From NCBI GenBank assembly GCA_024220525.1, contig JAMYWO010000011.1:196487-240655 (forward strand): a stretch of DNA of 44,169 bases, given 5' to 3'. The notes under the pieces are model-generated. The model made no database searches, was not told the DNA's origin, and was given only the letters and a program-made list of their open reading frames with translations. Origin of the DNA: Cochliopodium minus (taxonomy: Eukaryota; Discosea; Himatismenida; Cochliopodiidae). A program made the translations under genes and the position numbers. Shown here one piece after another: positions 43,476-44,169 of the stretch (positions are counted from its first letter, which is position 1; every line of letters begins with the position of its first letter).

Positions 43476-44169
43476 ATGAAAAATCTAGAAAAGGAAAAGA
43501 TAGTTTATGGATGTGGAAACAATTCATCTGGTAAACATTTTTCTCTGGCCTTTCAAAATTTTATAAAATTTTGCAAGTGAAATAAAATTCTCCTCTTCAA
43601 ATTACAGGCCTTCTCAAAATTAGGAAAGAGATCCATAATTAAAAAATTATTTTTCAGCTTGTTTGAAAATCATCATATAAAAACAACACCAACATGAAAA
43701 TAAATCCTTTATTGAAAATTTGTTAGTAAATATATCAAAGAATGGATCAATATCAATCAACATATACAAATGATCATATTCAATGATCAATTTATATACT
43801 ATCAAATGTTATCCAAATTATATTGCGCATATTAAATTCTTACAAAAAAATTTTCATTTAATTACAAAGAAAACATATAAATAATTTGATAAGTAATATT
43901 CATCCAATAATACAGATAATTTGAAGAAGAGATTTACGAAATAGTTGATTAGTTTGGGAAGGCCTGTCAAATGAATATCTTATAAATTTAAATTAAATCA
44001 TAGGATGAATCAACAATAATCAAAAAAAACTTATAATTTTAAAAAAAATAAAAAAAAATAGGACAATTAGGAGATGGAACAAAAGAGCAAAAAACAAGTA
44101 TTGTAGAAATAATGAAGGGAATAGAAGTAGTCTCGATAAGTTGCGGATTTTACTTTTCACTCATTTATT
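43476..44169 (+). CDS. RCC1-repeat protein, 5' part only
   Basis: Exon 1 (43476-43530) encodes MKNLEKEKIVYGCGNNSS and splices in phase 1 to exon 2 at 44062, which continues GQLGDGTKEQKTSIVEIMKG and EVVSISCGFYFSLIY before the window ends. This is the first blade of an RCC1 propeller (GCGNNSSGQLGDGT is the family's GxNxxGQLGxG). The intron is long (531 bases). RCC1-like proteins act as GTPase exchange factors or scaffolds. It is the second RCC1 gene in a row on the same strand, so the pair may be a tandem duplication. Confidence 0.8.

Overview
The window is nuclear DNA of a microbial eukaryote, very AT-rich, with compact genes split by many short AT-rich spliceosomal introns. Donors are mostly GTAAA/GTAAG and acceptors are T-runs ending TTTAG or AAAG. 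The gene content is protist-like: a G-alpha subunit, RasGEFs, RhoGAP, DEP, RCC1, F-box and SH2-kinase proteins. The RCC1 plus H..F...FK-type segment near 43.1 kb, the small-GTPase-signalling bias and the base composition made me think of an Anaeramoeba-like or amoebozoan protist. That placement is tentative. Gene models were built by eye: exon ends were chosen so that splice sites and reading phases agree, and nearly all do.

Left part (1-9.4 kb): a small ankyrin-like protein (-), a DUF1232 membrane protein (-) with a decayed tandem copy beside it, a complete six-exon G-alpha gene (+), an ependymin-related secreted protein (-), and divergent from it a RhoGAP gene (+). The RhoGAP domain is cut off near its end and runs, out of splice phase, into the C-terminal zinc/iron-sulphur part of REV3 (DNA polymerase zeta). 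This is the most surprising junction in the window.

Middle (9.4-25 kb): an F-box-like coiled-coil gene (-), an Rnl2-type RNA ligase (+) with an apparent GC-AG intron, a TRMT2/TrmA-type tRNA uracil-5-methyltransferase (+), a two-DEP-domain protein (-), two tandem RGS-RasGEF paralogues (-) with nearly identical exon layout, and an F-box fused to a Rab-like GTPase (-) that lacks the catalytic glutamine.

Right part (25-44 kb): a nucleolin-like RRM/RGG protein (+), a large ubiquitin-like N/S-rich protein (+) with an ESPR repeat, a GRAM-pseudokinase-SH2 protein (+), an array of three related coiled-coil genes (-) whose middle member is broken, a GNAT acetyltransferase (+), a theta-type glutathione S-transferase (+), a two-TM coiled-coil protein (-), and two RCC1-repeat genes (+), one headless and one cut by the window edge.

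A common thread is G-protein and small-GTPase signalling: G-alpha, RGS-RasGEF x2, RhoGAP, DEP, F-box-GTPase and the SH2 pseudokinase. The genes sit on both strands in no operon-like order. No tRNA, rRNA, CRISPR array or transposon was recognised. Two ambiguous bases (17418, 42127) sit exactly at repeat boundaries, so local assembly should be treated with care there.
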